Below are positions 44,063 through 52,891 of a stretch of 64,000 nucleotides of DNA, piece by piece; position 1 is the stretch's first letter; each line of letters begins with the position of its first letter. The stretch spans positions 3,596,001-3,660,000 of the forward strand of contig AP018280.1 of NCBI GenBank assembly GCA_004296455.1, read 5' to 3'. The position numbers and the translations under genes are program-made. This DNA is from Calothrix sp. NIES-4101 (lineage in GTDB: Bacteria > Cyanobacteriota > Cyanobacteriia > Cyanobacteriales > Nostocaceae). The notes beneath the pieces were generated by a model, which saw only the letters and a list, made by a program, of their open reading frames with translations, made no database searches and was not told the origin of the DNA.

Positions 44063-45817
44063 ATGGCAAGATTTAAAAAGCCGACTTTTGCCACTTTACC
44101 GAAATTTTTTCAGAGTCTTGATTCTATATCGAAATTAGTTTTTATCAGTCTTGGTATTGCTAGCTTCAGTTTATTGACTTTGGTTAGTTGGAGAATTTTG
44201 CTGCGTTTGACTGCACCACAAATTACAATCGCAGCTGGCGATAAGCAGGGTGAAAGTTATATTATTAGTGATGCGATCGCCAAGGTAATTGAAAAGCGTT
44301 CTAATATCAAAGTTAATGTGATAACAACTGGCGGAACCAAAGAAAATTTACAGTTATTAGAAAAAGGTGAGGTTCATCTGGCTACTGCCCAAGCTGATGT
44401 TGTTAGTGAAAATCTAGATGTATCAACTAATACCAATAATTCATCAAAACCTTCATTCAGAACTGTTGCAATCTTATATAAAGATTTATTTCAATTAGTT
44501 GTTCGTGATCCAAAAATTCAAGAATTTATCCAACTCAAAGGCAAAACAATTGCTTTACCTGTAGAGGGTGGACAATATAAATCATTTCAAAAAGTCGCTA
44601 GACATTATAGATTTTTTAATGAACTCAATGAAAATTTGGAAGTCAGAATTAAAGGCTTAGATATTAAAGATTATGATGATAAACAAGCGGAGGAAGATTT
44701 TAAATTTCAACGTGCGGATGCATTATTTCGTGTGCGCGCGGCCGGAAATCAAGGTATTTCTCTAATAGTACAGAATTATGGTGGCAGATTAGTTGGAATT
44801 GATCAAGCAGAGGCAATGAAAATTAAGCATCCTGCCTTTGAAGCCACAACAATCCCCAGAGGTGCATATAAGGGCAATCCAGCCGTACCCGAAAAAGATT
44901 TACCAACAATTGCTGTGTCGAGGTTGTTGATTACTACCAATAAAGTCGACGATGCTGTAATTCGAGATATTACACAGATTATATTAGAAAATCGCCAAGA
45001 TATTGCTAATGCGATCGCACAAGAACATCCAGAGGTAAAACCTTTAGTGGCGACAATTAGTAAACCGGATAGTCAAAATGATTCTGCGGTACCTCCGTTA
45101 CATGTTGGAGCAATTTCTTTTTATGACAGAGACAAACCGTCATTTGTACAAGAAAATGCAGATTTTTTAGCATTAGTATTAACAATGATTTTACTTTGTT
45201 TTTCTTGGATTAAAAATTTAAAATCTTGGGTTGCTAGCGGCAAGAAAAATGAAGCTGACGAGTATATAGAATTATCTATTGCTTTGATGAGTAATACCGA
45301 TAATGAACTTCAGAAAAAACTCGAACGGTTTTATTCTAAACTTGAGACATTAAAGCAAGAATATGCAGGTGATTTTAGAGTTTGGATTGAACAAAAAATA
45401 GAACCACATTTAAAGCAATTGCAAAATAAATACCAGAATGATATGGATTTAAGACAGGAAATCCTTGATTTGATTTTTGAAAGAGCAGCAAAAGCTTTAG
45501 ACGTAGATAATATTTCTCAAGAGTCTTTCCGAACTTTTAATGAAGCTTATAAAACAGCTAGAGAAACAATAGAAAGACAGCAACAACGTGCCCAACAAGG
45601 CAACGATTATATTCATGAAGCGATTCAGTTAATGAGTAATACGCAAATTAGTCTTGAAGATAAACAAAAACAACTTGATCAAGTTTTTAATAATGCGGCA
45701 ATTGCGTTACTCAACAAAAAAATTTCCCAAGAAGCATTCCGAACTTTTAATGAAGCTTATAAAACAACTCGTGAAACAATAGAGAGGAACAGACAAATTT
45801 CACATCAGAACAAATGA
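44063..45817 (+). CDS. TAXI-type solute-binding protein fused to a membrane segment and duplicated coiled coil
   Basis: A 584-residue protein. N-terminal TM (about 22-45), then a TAXI/TRAP-type binding domain (about 50-350) with ITIAAGDKQGESYIISDAIA and VNVITTGGTKENLQLL. A second TM follows at about 367-385. The C-terminal cytoplasmic part is helical and contains a repeated module: YIELSIALMSNT ... FRTFNEAYKTARETIER and YIHEAIQLMSNT ... FRTFNEAYKTTRETIER. The latter repeat is 210 bp apart and nearly identical in DNA (45527 and 45737). No TRAP permease is nearby, so it may be a ligand sensor rather than a transporter component. Confidence 0.8.
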   Translation: MARFKKPTFATLPKFFQSLDSISKLVFISLGIASFSLLTLVSWRILLRLTAPQITIAAGDKQGESYIISDAIAKVIEKRSNIKVNVITTGGTKENLQLLEKGEVHLATAQADVVSENLDVSTNTNNSSKPSFRTVAILYKDLFQLVVRDPKIQEFIQLKGKTIALPVEGGQYKSFQKVARHYRFFNELNENLEVRIKGLDIKDYDDKQAEEDFKFQRADALFRVRAAGNQGISLIVQNYGGRLVGIDQAEAMKIKHPAFEATTIPRGAYKGNPAVPEKDLPTIAVSRLLITTNKVDDAVIRDITQIILENRQDIANAIAQEHPEVKPLVATISKPDSQNDSAVPPLHVGAISFYDRDKPSFVQENADFLALVLTMILLCFSWIKNLKSWVASGKKNEADEYIELSIALMSNTDNELQKKLERFYSKLETLKQEYAGDFRVWIEQKIEPHLKQLQNKYQNDMDLRQEILDLIFERAAKALDVDNISQESFRTFNEAYKTARETIERQQQRAQQGNDYIHEAIQLMSNTQISLEDKQKQLDQVFNNAAIALLNKKISQEAFRTFNEAYKTTRETIERNRQISHQNK

Positions 45818-45878
45818 GAACAACCAAATTCAGTTGTTGGTAAGTTACAGAAAAGTAGTTTAAAGGAATGAGTAAGCA

Positions 45879-46391
45879 TTAATTCCTTTGTGTTTGAGAA
45901 ACTCTTTCCCGTAAAATATCTCGAAATTGATTTATATCTGCCTCACTCATAAAAGCACGTTTGGGAAAAATATTGCAGCAGTTTTTAGTTTGATAAACCA
46001 GAAATAGGTTTGGAGTTTCCAGCCAACTTTCAAAAATCGCCCATTTCAAATTACTTTCCTCAACAGAAGTAGAGATTATTAAACCTTCTTCAACAACTTC
46101 AACATGAATATCACGTTGAGATGCTGGATGATTTTTCCAACTATATTTAAGTATCAAAGGTGGAATGATCTTCATCCCTAAATAAAAGCAGATGAATAAT
46201 ATTAAATTCGGCAATATTACATCTGTAATTATGTCTTGCAGTGTGATTTTACCACTTTGAATAAGTGGCAGCAACGACATAAAAATTAAAAATACCGCAA
46301 TACCCAAAAAGTAAATTTTCAATATCTTTTTTGGATGTGCTTTGTTCATCTCCTGAAAGTCTTTTACATTGAGTCGGTATTCAAATATCAT
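45879..46391 (-). CDS. YcxB-like membrane protein
   Basis: A 170-residue protein with two hydrophobic segments (about 25-45 and 60-82). A soluble C-terminal domain shows VEVVEEGLIISTSVEESNLKW, AIFESWLETPNLFLVYQT and IFPKRAFMSEADINQFRDIL, the pattern of the YcxB-like C-terminal domain. Function unknown. Convergent with the TAXI-type gene. Confidence 0.75.
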   Translation of the reverse strand: MIFEYRLNVKDFQEMNKAHPKKILKIYFLGIAVFLIFMSLLPLIQSGKITLQDIITDVILPNLILFICFYLGMKIIPPLILKYSWKNHPASQRDIHVEVVEEGLIISTSVEESNLKWAIFESWLETPNLFLVYQTKNCCNIFPKRAFMSEADINQFRDILRERVSQTQRN

Positions 46392-46528
46392 ATATTTTTG
46401 ATAACCTCTTGCCTCAAAAATTAAAAATAGTTATAGTTGTACAATTTTATAGCTCAAAAATTTTGAGAAAGCAATAATTATAGAGAGTTTCTACTAGAAT
46501 CTCTCCATAACTGTTTTTATTGAGAAAA

Positions 46529-47758
46529 TTAGACTTTTCCCACTGCTGCGATCGCCTTTTCCAACGCAATCGAAACATGCGTCCAATGGGTTCCCCCTTG
46601 ACAATAAACTATGTAGGGTTCTCGCAACGGGCCATCGGCAGAAAATTCTAAGGTACTGCCCTCAATAAACGTTCCCCCAGCCATGACTACTTGGCTCTCG
46701 TAGCCAGGCATCTCATCAGGAACGGGGTCCAGGTAGGAACCAATGGGAGAACTCTGTTGAATAGCCTTACAGAAGGCAATCAATTTTTCTGGGGAACCAA
46801 GTTTAATAGCCTGGATAACATCTCGACGGGGTGCCAAAGGCGGAGGATTGACGGGATAGCCTAATTTATCAAATACATACCCTGTCAAATGAGTCCCTTT
46901 CATCGCTTCCCCTACCATTTGCGGTGCCAAAAATAAGCCTTGGTATAGTAACCTCAATTGGTCAAATGTTGCCCCACCCTCACTACCAATACCTGGTGCA
47001 GTCAAACGACATGCAGCAGCTTCGACTAAATCCTCTCGCCCTGCCACATAACCCCCAGCAGTGACAATTGTCCCCCCCGGATTTTTGATTAAGGAACCCG
47101 CCATTAAATCTGCACCAACATGCGTTGGTTCCTGGGTTTCGATAAACTCACCGTAGCAATTATCAACAAAACAAACAGTATGAGGATTTTGCTGTTTGAC
47201 AATCTTTATAATTTTTTCAATTTCTTCGATTGAGAGACTAGAACGCCAAGCATAACCGCAGGAACGCTGAATTAGAACTAATTTTGTATTTTCCTGTATC
47301 GATTGACTTAATGCATTCCAATCAATTCTTCCTGCTGAAGTTAACTCCAATTGTCGATAACTTATGCCAAACTCAATAAGGGAACCTTGACCTTTACCTC
47401 TTAAGCCGATAACTTCTTCTAACGTGTCATAGGGTGCGCCAACAACGGCTAGCATCTCATCACCCGGACGAAGTACGCCGAACAAAGCACATGCGATCGC
47501 ATGAGTTCCAGAGACAAACTGTACCCGGACTGCTGCTTTTTGGGCACCCATAACCTCAGCAAAGACTTTATCCAACGTTTCCCGTCCCATATCATCGTGT
47601 CCGTATCCCGTAACACCTGCAAAATGGTGCGCTCCGACACTATGATGGCGAAAGGCATTTAATACTCGTTGGAGATTTTGCTTGACTGTCGCGTCAATTC
47701 CAGAAAAAATCTGTAACAGTGCCTCTTCTGCTTGTCGCAGCTGTTCCAAGCTATTCAT
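46529..47758 (-). CDS. PLP-dependent lyase, methionine gamma-lyase / 'aluminium resistance' family
   Basis: A 409-residue fold-type I PLP enzyme of the family once named aluminium resistance protein. FVSGTHAIACALFGVLRPGD binds the cofactor phosphate region, FVDNCYGEFIE carries the PLP Asp, and SLIKNPGGTIVTAGGYVAG contains the Schiff-base Lys. The C-terminal FSADGPLREPYIVYCQGGTH is typical. The physiological substrate in cyanobacteria is not known. Divergent from desC. Confidence 0.88.
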   Translation of the reverse strand: MNSLEQLRQAEEALLQIFSGIDATVKQNLQRVLNAFRHHSVGAHHFAGVTGYGHDDMGRETLDKVFAEVMGAQKAAVRVQFVSGTHAIACALFGVLRPGDEMLAVVGAPYDTLEEVIGLRGKGQGSLIEFGISYRQLELTSAGRIDWNALSQSIQENTKLVLIQRSCGYAWRSSLSIEEIEKIIKIVKQQNPHTVCFVDNCYGEFIETQEPTHVGADLMAGSLIKNPGGTIVTAGGYVAGREDLVEAAACRLTAPGIGSEGGATFDQLRLLYQGLFLAPQMVGEAMKGTHLTGYVFDKLGYPVNPPPLAPRRDVIQAIKLGSPEKLIAFCKAIQQSSPIGSYLDPVPDEMPGYESQVVMAGGTFIEGSTLEFSADGPLREPYIVYCQGGTHWTHVSIALEKAIAAVGKV

Positions 47759-47874
47759 TAGTCTTTTGTTCCCAATTTATTAACATTTTGCGGGTTTATG
47801 GCGTTTCGCACCGAACTAAGCGAATGAATCGCAAGAGATAAGGCTCCTTCCAAAAATCCTATTGGCGGTAATGC

Positions 47875-48708
47875 ATGACAATTGCTTCTTCAACCAAGTC
47901 CCAACTTAATTGGACTCACATCCTTTTCTTTTCTAGCTTGCACGTTGGTGCTTTATTTGCCCTAATTCCGAGCAATTTTAGCTGGCAAGCGCTCGGCGTG
48001 TGCGTCTTCCTCTACTGGATGACGGGTTGCTTGGGTATAACTTTAGGGTTTCATCGTCTAATTACCCACCGCAGTTTTCAAACCCCCAAATGGCTTGAAT
48101 ATTTTCTCGCATTTTGCGGTACTCTCACCTGCCAAGGTGGCCCGATTGCCTGGACTGGTATGCATCGTATCCACCATTTGCACTCAGATCAAGAACAAGA
48201 CCCTCATGATTCCAACAAGGGTTTCTGGTGGAGCCATATCGGTTGGATGTTCTATCAATCCCCCGCTTTCGCTGATGTCCCCCGCTTTACTAAAGACATC
48301 AATGAAGACAAAGTTTACCAGTTTTTAGAGAAAAATATGATTTTACTCCAGGTCATCCTGGGTTTATCCTTACTTGCAATTGGTGGCTGGTCTTTTGTTG
48401 TTTGGGGTGTGTTTGTTCGCCTGGTTATGGTGTGGCATTTCACCTGGTTTGTAAATAGCGCTACTCACAAGTTTGGTTATAAAACCTACGACTCTGGCGA
48501 TCATTCCACCAACTGCTGGTGGGTTGCATTACTTACCTATGGGGAAGGCTGGCATAATAATCACCATGCTTACCAGTACTCTGCACGTCATGGCTTGGAA
48601 TGGTGGGAAATTGATTTTACCTGGATGACAATTCAAGTTTTACAATTCTTCGGTTTAGCAACTAACGTTAAATTGGCTCCAAAAAGAGAGTCTGCTGCTA
48701 GCAGTTAA
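47875..48708 (+). CDS. desC: acyl-lipid delta-9 fatty acid desaturase
   Basis: Introduces the first (delta-9) double bond into membrane lipid acyl chains. The 277 residues have four membrane helices and the three His boxes of the stearoyl-desaturase class: HRLITHRSF (box 1), HRIHHLHSDQ (box 2) and GEGWHNNHH (box 3). It is the first of four desaturases in a row, 332 bp before desA, with a repeat-bearing spacer, so it may be transcribed separately. Confidence 0.93.
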   Translation: MTIASSTKSQLNWTHILFFSSLHVGALFALIPSNFSWQALGVCVFLYWMTGCLGITLGFHRLITHRSFQTPKWLEYFLAFCGTLTCQGGPIAWTGMHRIHHLHSDQEQDPHDSNKGFWWSHIGWMFYQSPAFADVPRFTKDINEDKVYQFLEKNMILLQVILGLSLLAIGGWSFVVWGVFVRLVMVWHFTWFVNSATHKFGYKTYDSGDHSTNCWWVALLTYGEGWHNNHHAYQYSARHGLEWWEIDFTWMTIQVLQFFGLATNVKLAPKRESAASS

Positions 48709-49040
48709 GATCATCATTTTCTTGGTCGTCGCCATTGAAATTCCCCGCTTCGTGCTTATATCTCAAAATAGCGGGGCTTCAGATTCGTAGTATATGTTGC
48801 TATAATCTGAGAAACTGTTACAAAACTTTACCACAAGACACTTTTAGGAGTCAGGAGTCAGGAGTCAGGAGTTAGGCGCAATATATCGCACCGACACAGG
48901 AGTTAGAGCTGTAAATTAAAAGACTTTCATAAACAGCAAAGTCATAAAAAAAATAGATAGACTCAAGACTCAGCACTCAGTATTCAGAACTTCTTCACTC
49001 AATTAGAGTGACTTGGTAGTGAGGAGTATTCTAGGTATTC
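48709..49040. other. intergenic region desC-desA
   Basis: 332 bp without a gene. It holds four tandem heptamers at 48846-48873 and, at about 48960-48990, a run of loosely repeated ACTCAG-like units. The desA promoter presumably lies here; desaturase genes are commonly cold-inducible but no motif shows it. Confidence 0.5.
48846..48873 (+). repeat. heptameric short tandem repeat, AGGAGTC x4
   Basis: AGGAGTC, AGGAGTC, AGGAGTC and AGGAGTT follow one another without interruption. This is the heptamer periodicity of the STRR sequences of heterocystous cyanobacteria. Noncoding. Confidence 0.85.
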
Positions 49041-50117
49041 ATGACAACATCAATAGTTAATAGCGAAAAAGCTCGTAGAGAATTAGAAAAAAGTTTCTCC
49101 AGCGACATCAACAATCCTGAGATCAAGCTCAAGCATATTATCAAATCCTTACCCCGTGAGTGCTTCCAAAAAGATAGTCGTCAAGCTTGGATGACGGTAG
49201 TTGTAAATGTTCTGATGGTTGCTTTGGGTTACGCTAGCTTAGTATTTGCACCCTGGTATCTTTTACCATTTGCCTGGATTTTTACAGGTACGGCGCTAAC
49301 GGGCTTTTTTGTTATTGGTCACGACTGCGGACATCGTTCTTTTTCTAATAAGCATTGGGTAAATGACCTCGTAGGACACTTAGTTTTTGCTCCCTTAATC
49401 TACCCATTTCATGCTTGGCGAATTGGTCATAATTATCACCACAAACACACAAACAAGCTTGATTATGATAATGCTTGGCATCCTATCCGCCCCGAAGCTT
49501 ATGAAAACAGCAGTCCGACTTGGAAAGTAATTCTGAAGACTTTTCTAACTAATAAACTCTGGTGGATTGGTTCGGTGGGACATTGGGCAATGATCCACTT
49601 TGATCCCAATAACTTCCTGGAAAAAGATCGCGCCAAAGTTAAGCAATCCATAACAGTTGTCGCTGTGTTTGCTGCAATTGTTTTCCCCACACTCTTGATT
49701 ACCACAGGCATTTGGGGATTCATTAAATTCTGGGTTGTGCCTTGGTTAGTGTATCATTTCTGGATGAGCACCTTTACTTACGTTCACCACACAGCACCGG
49801 ATGTACCATTCGAGAGAGCGACAAAATGGAACGAAGCGATCGCCCAACTTTCTGGTACGATTCACTGTAATTATCCTGCTTGGGTAGAGTTTCTCTGTCA
49901 CGATATCAATGTTCACGTTCCGCACCACATTTCCACAGCTATTCCTTGGTATAATTTGCGAAAAGCATACAGCAGCATTCAAGAAAATTGGGGAAATTAT
50001 TTGCATGAAGAATGTAATTTCTCATGGTCTTTAATGAAGCAGTTAACGGATGAATGCCAGTTATACAAAGAAGATAGCGGCTATCTCACTTTTAAAGAAT
50101 ACGAAACTGGGAAATAA
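49041..50117 (+). CDS. desA: acyl-lipid delta-12 fatty acid desaturase
   Basis: Membrane desaturase (358 residues) that converts oleoyl to linoleoyl chains. His boxes: HDCGHRSFS (box 1), HNYHHKHTN (box 2) and HVPHHIS (box 3). Several hydrophobic segments around 55-105 and 205-250. The N-terminus KLKHIIKSLPRECFQKDSRQAW resembles DesA. Together with desC, desD and desB it gives sequential desaturation. A terminator follows. Confidence 0.92.
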   Translation: MTTSIVNSEKARRELEKSFSSDINNPEIKLKHIIKSLPRECFQKDSRQAWMTVVVNVLMVALGYASLVFAPWYLLPFAWIFTGTALTGFFVIGHDCGHRSFSNKHWVNDLVGHLVFAPLIYPFHAWRIGHNYHHKHTNKLDYDNAWHPIRPEAYENSSPTWKVILKTFLTNKLWWIGSVGHWAMIHFDPNNFLEKDRAKVKQSITVVAVFAAIVFPTLLITTGIWGFIKFWVVPWLVYHFWMSTFTYVHHTAPDVPFERATKWNEAIAQLSGTIHCNYPAWVEFLCHDINVHVPHHISTAIPWYNLRKAYSSIQENWGNYLHEECNFSWSLMKQLTDECQLYKEDSGYLTFKEYETGK

Positions 50118-50133
50118 ATAGTAAATTGCTAAC

Positions 50134-50169
50134 GATGGGAAGCTGAATATCTGGCTTCTCATCTTTTTT
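50134..50169 (+). terminator. terminator after desA
   Basis: Stem GATGGGAAGC (50134-50143) / GCTTCTCATC (50154-50163), one G-T pair, 10-nt loop, followed by six T residues (50164-50169). It separates desA from desD. Confidence 0.85.
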
Positions 50170-50236
50170 ATTGCATCAAAACCATATCTCTAACTTCTGC
50201 GAAAATCGGTGATATATCACCCTACTAACCGAATTC

Positions 50237-51358
50237 ATGATACAAACAAATCCAAAAATCACATTCGCAAAAAATGTTGGTTTTAGAAAAAAACTCAATC
50301 AAAGGGTTGATAATTATTTCCAAGTAAATAACATTGCTAAACGTGATAATCCAGCAATGTATTTCAAAAGTTTTATTATTTTAGTCTGGACTATTTCTGC
50401 ATGGTGTATAACCCTATTTAGTCCCGATATTATCTGGATTAAAATGCTCGGATGTGTCTGTTTAGGATTAGGGATTACAGGTATTGGCTTTAGCGTCGGA
50501 CATGATGCTAATCATGGTGGCTACTCAAATAAAACATCAATTAATCGAGCGATCGGATTAATTTATGATTTCATCGGACTTTCCAGCTACCTGTGGAGAT
50601 TTCGCCATAACTACTTGCACCATACATATACCAATATTTTAGGACACGATGTTGAAATACATGGTGATGGATTGGTAAGGATGTCGCCCTATATGGAGCA
50701 TCGCTGGTATCACAAATACCAACATATATTGATTAATTTTATCTATGCAATTATTCCCTTTTATTGGTCATTTGCAGACGTACAAATTATCTTATTTAAG
50801 AAAAAATATCATGAACATATAGTTCCAGTTAAGACGAAAGAGATACTTGTTTTACTCGCAGGTAAAATTGTTTGGTTAGGAATTTTCTACTTTATTCCTA
50901 TCGCTTTGGGTTATTCACCACTGGAGGCATTGATTGGATTTAGCATTACCTACATGACGTATGGATTACTAATTGGTAATGTCTTTATGCTCGCACATGT
51001 CTTAAAGCCAGCAGAATTTGTCCAACCGGAAATGCCATCAAATAGTGTTGATGACGAATGGGCAATTCATCAAGTGAAAACAACAGTAGATTTTGCTCCC
51101 AAAAATGCCTTTATCAATTGGTATGTTGGTGGTTTAAATTATCAAGTTATTCATCATTTGTTCCCTCATATTTGCCACATCCACTATCCAAAAATTGCTC
51201 CAATTGTAGCTGAAGTTTGTGCTGAGTATGATATTGATTACAATATATATCCAACTCTAGGAGCAGCTCTCAAAGCCAATTATGATTTCCTGAAAATCTT
51301 GGGTACTGGCTTAGATGAAAATGAATTTTCAACCCCAGAGATTTTTGCCAAATCCTAA
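50237..51358 (+). CDS. desD: acyl-lipid delta-6 (front-end) desaturase
   Basis: A 373-residue front-end desaturase, expected to act at delta-6 and so lead to gamma-linolenic or stearidonic acid. His boxes: GHDANHGGYS (box 1), HNYLHHTYTN (box 2), and QVIHHLFPHICH (box 3), where the first His is replaced by Gln, the hallmark of delta-5/delta-6 desaturases. No cytochrome b5 domain, as in other cyanobacterial DesD. The exact position (delta-6 versus delta-5) cannot be read from sequence alone. Confidence 0.88.
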   Translation: MIQTNPKITFAKNVGFRKKLNQRVDNYFQVNNIAKRDNPAMYFKSFIILVWTISAWCITLFSPDIIWIKMLGCVCLGLGITGIGFSVGHDANHGGYSNKTSINRAIGLIYDFIGLSSYLWRFRHNYLHHTYTNILGHDVEIHGDGLVRMSPYMEHRWYHKYQHILINFIYAIIPFYWSFADVQIILFKKKYHEHIVPVKTKEILVLLAGKIVWLGIFYFIPIALGYSPLEALIGFSITYMTYGLLIGNVFMLAHVLKPAEFVQPEMPSNSVDDEWAIHQVKTTVDFAPKNAFINWYVGGLNYQVIHHLFPHICHIHYPKIAPIVAEVCAEYDIDYNIYPTLGAALKANYDFLKILGTGLDENEFSTPEIFAKS

Positions 51359-51645
51359 TTTCAGCTAAAGTATTATTGTTTTGCAGACGTGACAATTTGG
51401 AATTGTCCCACAACTGAACTTGAAGACTGAAAATTAACTGGCAGAAACTTCAGTTTCTGTTCAGTAATCTCTATATTCGCACAGCAAAAAGTTGGTAACT
51501 TGAGAAAAAATTTGTGTTTTTAGCAACCTAATGTTAAAAATATTAAAGGCTAATTTGATTTAGCAGACAGCGCAAGTGATTTAAAAAAATTGCGCTATAT
51601 TTAGTTGACAAAAATACCCCGGCTATAAGCTTAAAATAGAATAAA

Positions 51646-52707
51646 GTGACATCGAATACACTAAATTTCAATAATCAGCAAGCCCTTGAATCGCAAGAAG
51701 AAAGAACCAATTTACCTTTCACCCTTGGAGATTTAAAAGCAGCAATTCCTGCGGAATGCTTTCAACCTAGCGTTGTCAAGTCAATGTTTTTCTTCTGCCG
51801 CGATGTTGCAGTGATCGCATTACTTTATGCAATAGCCTATCGTCTCGACTCCTGGTATTTCTTTCCCATTTTTTGGGTGATGCAAGGAACTATGTTTTGG
51901 GCTTTATTTGTAGTTGGGCATGACTGCGGACACCAGTCTTTTTCCAAACACAAATGGCTGAATGACTTTATGGGTCATGTGTGTCATTCTCCAATTTTAG
52001 TCCCATATCATGGTTGGCGGATTAGCCACCGTACACACCACAAAAATACAGGCAGTTTGGAAAATGATGAAAGCTGGTATCCTTCCAGTGAATCGGAATA
52101 CAACAAAGCTAATTTTCTGACTATGCTAGGGCGACATTATGCGTTTTTACTAGCGTATCCGTTTTACTTGTTTGTGCGATCGCCTGGTAAAACTGGTTCT
52201 CATTTTTCACCCAACAGTCCATTATTTAAACCCTCAGAAAAGTGGGATGTGATTACCAGTACCATTTGTTGGAGTGCGATGGTAGGTTTGTTAGGGTTCC
52301 TCACCTATCAATGGGGCTTTGTGTGGTTGTTGAAATACTACTTGATGCCTTATATTGTGTTTGTCATCTGGTTGGATTTGGTGACATATCTACACCATAC
52401 CGAACCTGAAATTCCCTGGTATCGGGGTGATGAGTGGACTTTCTTAAAAGGTGCGGTTTCCACGATTGATAGAGATTATGGTTTTATCAATCATATTCAC
52501 CATGATATTGGGACTCATGTCGCCCACCACATTTTCTTAAATATGCCGCATTACAATTTGAAGAAAGCGACTGCGGCAATTAAACCGATAATGGGTGAAT
52601 ATTTCTTTGAGTCAAAACAACCGATTTGGAAATCACTTTTACGTTCTGCAAAAGAGTGCCAATTTGTACCTGATAGTGGCAAAAAGGTTTATTACACCTA
52701 CAAGTAA
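51646..52707 (+). CDS. desB: acyl-lipid omega-3 (delta-15) desaturase
   Basis: A 353-residue desaturase that adds the omega-3 double bond. His boxes: HDCGHQSFSK (box 1), SHRTHHKNTG (box 2) and HVAHHIFLNMPHYNL (box 3). The N-terminal FTLGDLKAAIPAECFQPSV is the DesB/FAD-type pattern. The start is GTG at 51646 without a strong ribosome binding site. Long 5' spacer (287 bp), so probably its own promoter; omega-3 desaturases are often cold-induced. Confidence 0.9.
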   Translation: MTSNTLNFNNQQALESQEERTNLPFTLGDLKAAIPAECFQPSVVKSMFFFCRDVAVIALLYAIAYRLDSWYFFPIFWVMQGTMFWALFVVGHDCGHQSFSKHKWLNDFMGHVCHSPILVPYHGWRISHRTHHKNTGSLENDESWYPSSESEYNKANFLTMLGRHYAFLLAYPFYLFVRSPGKTGSHFSPNSPLFKPSEKWDVITSTICWSAMVGLLGFLTYQWGFVWLLKYYLMPYIVFVIWLDLVTYLHHTEPEIPWYRGDEWTFLKGAVSTIDRDYGFINHIHHDIGTHVAHHIFLNMPHYNLKKATAAIKPIMGEYFFESKQPIWKSLLRSAKECQFVPDSGKKVYYTYK

Positions 52708-52814
52708 GTCATATCAAGTTCATCTCAATCACTGGGATACAACAGACGCAAAGAATGTTTAATCACAAGTGATGCAGGGGACATGATATCAATCAATAAG
52801 TAATCAAAATCAAT

Positions 52815-52858
52815 AATATCCCCAAAATCCCTGACTTTGTGTAAGAGTCGGGGATATT
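52815..52858. terminator. bidirectional hairpin between desB and the ProA-like gene
   Basis: AATATCCCC (52815-52823) pairs with GGGGATATT (52850-52858), with an inner CTGACT/AGTC pairing and outer ATCAAAAT/ATTTTGAT pairing. The stem continues into a T-rich right side and A-rich left side, so it can terminate the convergent genes in both directions. Confidence 0.75.
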
Positions 52859-52891
52859 TTGATCTTAGAGATTATCTTGCTCGCAATGCGG

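Noticed and set aside
48846-48873. Possible CRISPR array
   Set aside because: Units are 7 bp with no spacers; this is a simple heptamer tandem repeat. No cas gene in the window.
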